Source: Sedimentisphaera salicampi
GTDB taxonomy: Bacteria; Planctomycetota; Phycisphaerae; Sedimentisphaerales; Sedimentisphaeraceae
Direction of reading: 5' to 3'
DNA: 64,000 nt
Assembly (NCBI RefSeq): GCF_002117005.1
Contig: NZ_CP021023.1
Span: forward strand, 3,024,995 to 3,088,994
The translations under genes and the position numbers were made by a program. The notes under the pieces were generated by a model. It saw only the letters and a list, made by a program, of their open reading frames with translations. It was not told where the DNA came from and searched no databases. This document shows, one piece after another, positions 61,586 to 64,000 of the stretch. The number at the start of each line of letters is the position of its first letter. The stretch's first letter is position 1.

Positions 61586-62401
61586 TTAAGCCTCTAAATC
61601 TCTTTCAAAATCGATATATTCGCCGGTTATAAAGCCTGTTACCATCCGGTAGTCGATAGCGCCGTTGCAGTTGGGTTCGTATTCATAAATTGTTTTCCCG
61701 TATCCCGGGGCTTCAGCGAGCTTTATATTGTTTCGAACAGCGGTTGGAATCACCTTGGCATTTTCCCACGGATGTCCGCTGTTTCTGCTTGCCTCAAGAA
61801 ATTCGGCGATGTCGTTTTTCACCTCTTTTGAAAGGCTGGTTCTAGTATCAAACATACACAGCAGAACCCCCAGAACCTTGAGCTCAGGATTGATTCTGCT
61901 GCTTACAATCTCCACCGTTTCAAGCAGTTTGCTCAGCCCCTGCAGTGCTAGAAAATGCGGCTGAAGCGGTATTATCACCTCATCTGAAGCAGCGAGGGCA
62001 TTCAGTGATAAAAGCCCGAGCGATGGCGGGCAGTCTATGATAACGTAATCAAAATTCAGCTCTGAGGCGGCCAGTTTGCGGCTTAAAATCTGCTCTCTGT
62101 TTTCGGCCTCCCATATTTCGCTTTCAGCCCCCACAAGATCGATATTTGCAGGCAGGAGGGTTAGATTTTCACGAATTTCTTCTGCCGCATCCTCCAGCCC
62201 GCAGCTTTCGGTTAGCAGTTCGTAAATGCTGAATTCAATTTCATTTGGATCTATCCCGAAATGAAGCGTCAGATGTGCCTGCGGATCCATATCCGCAACC
62301 AATGTTCTTTTCCCGCTCTCTGCCAGGCAGGCAGCAACGTTTGCAGATGTTGTGGTTTTGCCCACGCCGCCTTTCTGGTTAAGTATTGATATTGTTCTCA
62401 T
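61586..62401 (-). CDS. ParA-family ATPase (Soj-like)
   Basis: A 271-residue deviant Walker ATPase. P-loop with the ParA-specific first Lys: NQKGGVGKTTTSANVAA near residue 8, switch I/II in DMDPQAHLTLHFG near 38 and VIIDCPPSLGLLSLNAL near 118. Typical of Soj/ParA proteins that move DNA or large complexes on the nucleoid. No ParB gene is next to it. The ATG at 62401 overlaps nusB by 23 bases and has GAGG upstream. The cupin gene follows directly. Confidence 0.93.
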   Translation of the reverse strand: MRTISILNQKGGVGKTTTSANVAACLAESGKRTLVADMDPQAHLTLHFGIDPNEIEFSIYELLTESCGLEDAAEEIRENLTLLPANIDLVGAESEIWEAENREQILSRKLAASELNFDYVIIDCPPSLGLLSLNALAASDEVIIPLQPHFLALQGLSKLLETVEIVSSRINPELKVLGVLLCMFDTRTSLSKEVKNDIAEFLEASRNSGHPWENAKVIPTAVRNNIKLAEAPGYGKTIYEYEPNCNGAIDYRMVTGFITGEYIDFERDLEA

Positions 62402-62894
62402 AAGCTGCCTCGTTTTCTTCGGTTTGACCGTAGCGTTTATAAACTGCATCAAGAACCCCGTTTACGAATTTTGAGGAGTGTGAGGTGCCGAATTTTTTTG
62501 CCATCTCCACACCTTCATTTATCGCAACTTTTGGCGGTATTTCATCGCAGAAGATTATCTGATAAACGCAGAGCCTTATCACAGCCCTCTCCAAAGGCAT
62601 AACCCTCTCAACAGACCATTTCTTCAAAACTGTCCCAACCATTTCATCGCAAGTTTTTAGGTTTTCAATCACTCCGTAAACCCATTTTTTCGCTGTTTCA
62701 GCTGTGAAGTTATCTCTGGCGTTTTGCGCCGCAAAATCCCGAATCAGCTCATTCCTGTTCCAGCCCGAGCTAGGCACAGTCTTGCCGGGTGTTTCGGATT
62801 GAATAAGCAGGCTCTGCTGTTCAAGTTGAAACAGAAGCTGCATTGCAATCTCTCTGGCCTCTGTTTTTCTGTGCAATTTCTTACGCTCTGTCAT
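62379..62894 (-). CDS. nusB: Transcription antitermination factor NusB
   Basis: A 171-residue RNA-binding protein. The NusB core is seen as TEAREIAMQLLFQLEQQ near residue 12, ERVMPLERAVIRLCVYQI near 105, and PPKVAINEGVEMAKKFGTSHSSKFVNGVL (in parts VAINEGVEMAKKFG and SSKFVNGVLDAVY). It joins NusE/S10 on rRNA boxA. The segment between the first helix and the core is longer than in E. coli. The ATG at 62894 is favoured; a frame starting at 63017 would run into ribH. It follows ribH by four bases, a common arrangement. Confidence 0.93.
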   Translation of the reverse strand: MTERKKLHRKTEAREIAMQLLFQLEQQSLLIQSETPGKTVPSSGWNRNELIRDFAAQNARDNFTAETAKKWVYGVIENLKTCDEMVGTVLKKWSVERVMPLERAVIRLCVYQIIFCDEIPPKVAINEGVEMAKKFGTSHSSKFVNGVLDAVYKRYGQTEENEAAYENNINT

Positions 62895-62898
62895 TGCT

Positions 62899-63363
62899 TT
62901 ATATTTGCCTGAGAACGTTGACCATCTCAATAGCCCCTTCAGCAGCCTTTGCGCCGCTGTTGCCTGCTTTTGTGCCTGCACGCTCAATCGCCTGTTCAAT
63001 GCTGTCAACTGTAACAACGCCGAACATCACGGGGATTTCCGAATCGTAGTAAATCTGCCCTACGCCTCGTGATATCTGCTGGCATACGTAATCGAAATGC
63101 GGGGTTTGCCCGCGGATTACAGCGCCAATACAAATCACAGCATCGTATTTGCCGCTCTTTGCAAGCTTTTTTGCAGCAGGGGTGATTTCGATAGACCCGG
63201 GCACCCAAACCACCGTGCAGTCTGATTCGTCTGCGCCGTGCCTCTTGAGAGAGTCTATCGCTCCATCAAGCAGTTTGCTGGTAATGAACTCGTTAAAACG
63301 GCTTACCACTATGGCAAATTTACAGTCGTCTGCTCTTAAATCGCCCTGAATTGTATTTATCAT
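62899..63363 (-). CDS. ribH: 6,7-dimethyl-8-ribityllumazine synthase
   Basis: A 154-residue enzyme of riboflavin synthesis that condenses 5-amino-6-ribitylaminouracil with dihydroxybutanone phosphate. Motifs: [19 protein letters not shown] near residue 19, [16 protein letters not shown] near 55, [19 protein letters not shown] near 78 with the catalytic His in PHFDYV, and [14 protein letters not shown] near 112. It probably forms the usual icosahedral shell or pentamers. Directly upstream of nusB, an association seen in many bacteria. Confidence 0.96.
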   Translation of the reverse strand: MINTIQGDLRADDCKFAIVVSRFNEFITSKLLDGAIDSLKRHGADESDCTVVWVPGSIEITPAAKKLAKSGKYDAVICIGAVIRGQTPHFDYVCQQISRGVGQIYYDSEIPVMFGVVTVDSIEQAIERAGTKAGNSGAKAAEGAIEMVNVLRQI

Positions 63364-63436
63364 AACTCATTCCTTTTCGTTTAGATTAAATCAAACGAGT
63401 ATTCTATCCTATATCTGCTGGAATAAAAGCGATTTT

Positions 63437-63874
63437 TCAGCTTTGCTTTCCTGATTGCCCTGCTTCTTTACTGTACGCCTCTTTAGGGTCATAAACCTTC
63501 TCGGCGGTTTTTTTAAGGCTGTGTTTATCCAGCACTTCTCTGTAGAAGCAGCTTTTATACCCCACATGACACTGTCCCTGATCTATTTCAACCTTCAAAA
63601 GCAGGCAGTCCTGATCGCAGTCGGTAAATATTCTCTTTACCCTCTGAAAATGCCCGCTTTGCTCGCCTTTACGCCACAGTTTACCGCGAGACCTGCTGTA
63701 GAAAACGGCTCTGCCCGTTTCGATGGTTTCCCTCAAGGCATCTTCATTCATATACGCAGCCATCAGCACCTCACCGGTTTTCTCTTCCTGGCATATTGCG
63801 AGGATCAGTCCGTCTTTATTGAAACGTGGCGAGAAAATTTCGCCTTCTTCAAGCGTTTCCTTGTCGATTTCCAT
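63437..63874 (-). CDS. hisI: Phosphoribosyl-AMP cyclohydrolase HisI
   Basis: A 145-residue single-domain enzyme for the third step of histidine synthesis, without a fused HisE domain. Motifs: VLMAAYMNEDALRETIETG near residue 35, FYSRSRGKLWRKGEQSGH near 57, and the zinc/magnesium site DCDQDCLLLKVE near 85 with QCHVGYKSCFYRE near 101. The Cys of CHxGxxSCF and those of DCD bind zinc. It starts six bases after the stop of the next partial gene. The tail after about residue 118 is polar and probably disordered. Confidence 0.95.
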   Translation of the reverse strand: MEIDKETLEEGEIFSPRFNKDGLILAICQEEKTGEVLMAAYMNEDALRETIETGRAVFYSRSRGKLWRKGEQSGHFQRVKRIFTDCDQDCLLLKVEIDQGQCHVGYKSCFYREVLDKHSLKKTAEKVYDPKEAYSKEAGQSGKQS

Positions 63875-63880
63875 AGGCTT

Positions 63881-64000
63881 TCAGCTCTCTTTGTTGAGAT
63901 TTTTTGTGTAATTAAGAAGGCCGGCGCTGAGCAGGATATCTCTGTCTCTGGGCGAGAGATTGAGCTTGCCGGTTAGAGTTTTGCCCTTGGTTTTGTTTTC
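63881..64000 (-). CDS. C-terminal end of a probable aconitase-superfamily hydratase
   Basis: Only the last 39 codons are in the window; the frame continues past the right edge. The tail reads LNLSPRDRDILLSAGLLNYT followed by KNLNKES. The sequence of a helix leading to AGLLNYTK resembles the C-terminus of aconitase/isopropylmalate dehydratase-type proteins, but so short a piece does not decide between aconitase, LeuC/LeuD and others. It precedes hisI by six bases, so the two are in one operon. Confidence 0.45.
   Translation of the reverse strand, partial: ENKTKGKTLTGKLNLSPRDRDILLSAGLLNYTKNLNKES

Noticed and set aside
1-64000. tRNA, rRNA or transposase genes
   Set aside because: All gaps between genes were read; no cloverleaf-like sequence or transposase motif was found.

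Overview
The window reads as ordinary chromosome from an anaerobic, polysaccharide-degrading bacterium of the PVC superphylum. The best guess is a planctomycete of class Phycisphaerae, near the Sedimentisphaerales; this is inferred from gene content, not from a marker-gene search. The clues are a 59-residue conserved 'small basic protein' of the PVC type, a sigma-70/FecR-domain pair, secreted LamG proteins ending in a single dockerin-like Asp-rich motif, an anaerobic sulfatase maturase, a trimeric-type [FeFe] hydrogenase, a PPi-type phosphofructokinase and Planctomycete-style Ser/Thr kinase. A Kdo transferase (waaA) indicates an LPS-bearing outer membrane.

Left part (1-23 kb). The end of a NuoF/HydB-like subunit and a full HydA hydrogenase come first. 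The minus strand then carries lpdA, an AT-rich two-gene module (AAA/ABC-type ATPase plus a small protein with a PD-(D/E)XK-like motif), polA, a Cof-type HAD phosphatase and an orphan KTN/TrkA protein. Next are a secreted beta-propeller protein with a duplicated N-terminal domain, a Ser/Thr kinase, a CvpA-like membrane protein, a membrane-anchored GspE-like protein with a broken Walker A, and pilT. An overlapping run of alr, a family 2 glycosyltransferase, a GT-C-like membrane protein and an aspartate-type aminotransferase closes the block.

Middle (23-43 kb). Repeat-rich spacers at 23.1-23.7 kb and 37.1-38.7 kb carry copies of one dispersed repeat in opposite orientation. Between them are a MATE exporter, a membrane/TPR-like protein, waaA, an anaerobic sulfatase maturase, a sialate O-acetylesterase, a second aminotransferase, the small basic protein, a SPOR-like protein, a nitroreductase and a KSalpha/KSbeta/dehydratase set. 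After the repeats come an HTH protein with a 21-bp coding tandem repeat, pfp, dnaA and mgtE.

Right part (43-59 kb) is a plus-strand arabinan/galactan-type utilisation locus: GH97, GH43, a GH43 arabinanase, an ECF-like sigma factor with a FecR-domain partner, two LamG/Ig-like dockerin-type proteins, and a 1,509-residue fusion with GH51 arabinofuranosidase and GH43-like modules. No SusC/SusD pair is present in the window. The pattern suggests extracellular enzymes cleaving arabinose-containing plant or algal polysaccharide. The last 5 kb returns to housekeeping genes on the minus strand: a SagB-type oxidoreductase, hisS, a cupin, a ParA-like ATPase, nusB, ribH, hisI and the end of a probable aconitase-superfamily gene.

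The strongest candidates for something undescribed are the ATPase/nuclease-like pair at 4.1-6.1 kb, the GspE-like pseudo-ATPase beside pilT, and the minimal KSalpha/KSbeta/dehydratase set whose KSbeta has lost every catalytic residue. No CRISPR array, tRNA, rRNA, transposase or recognisable riboswitch was seen.
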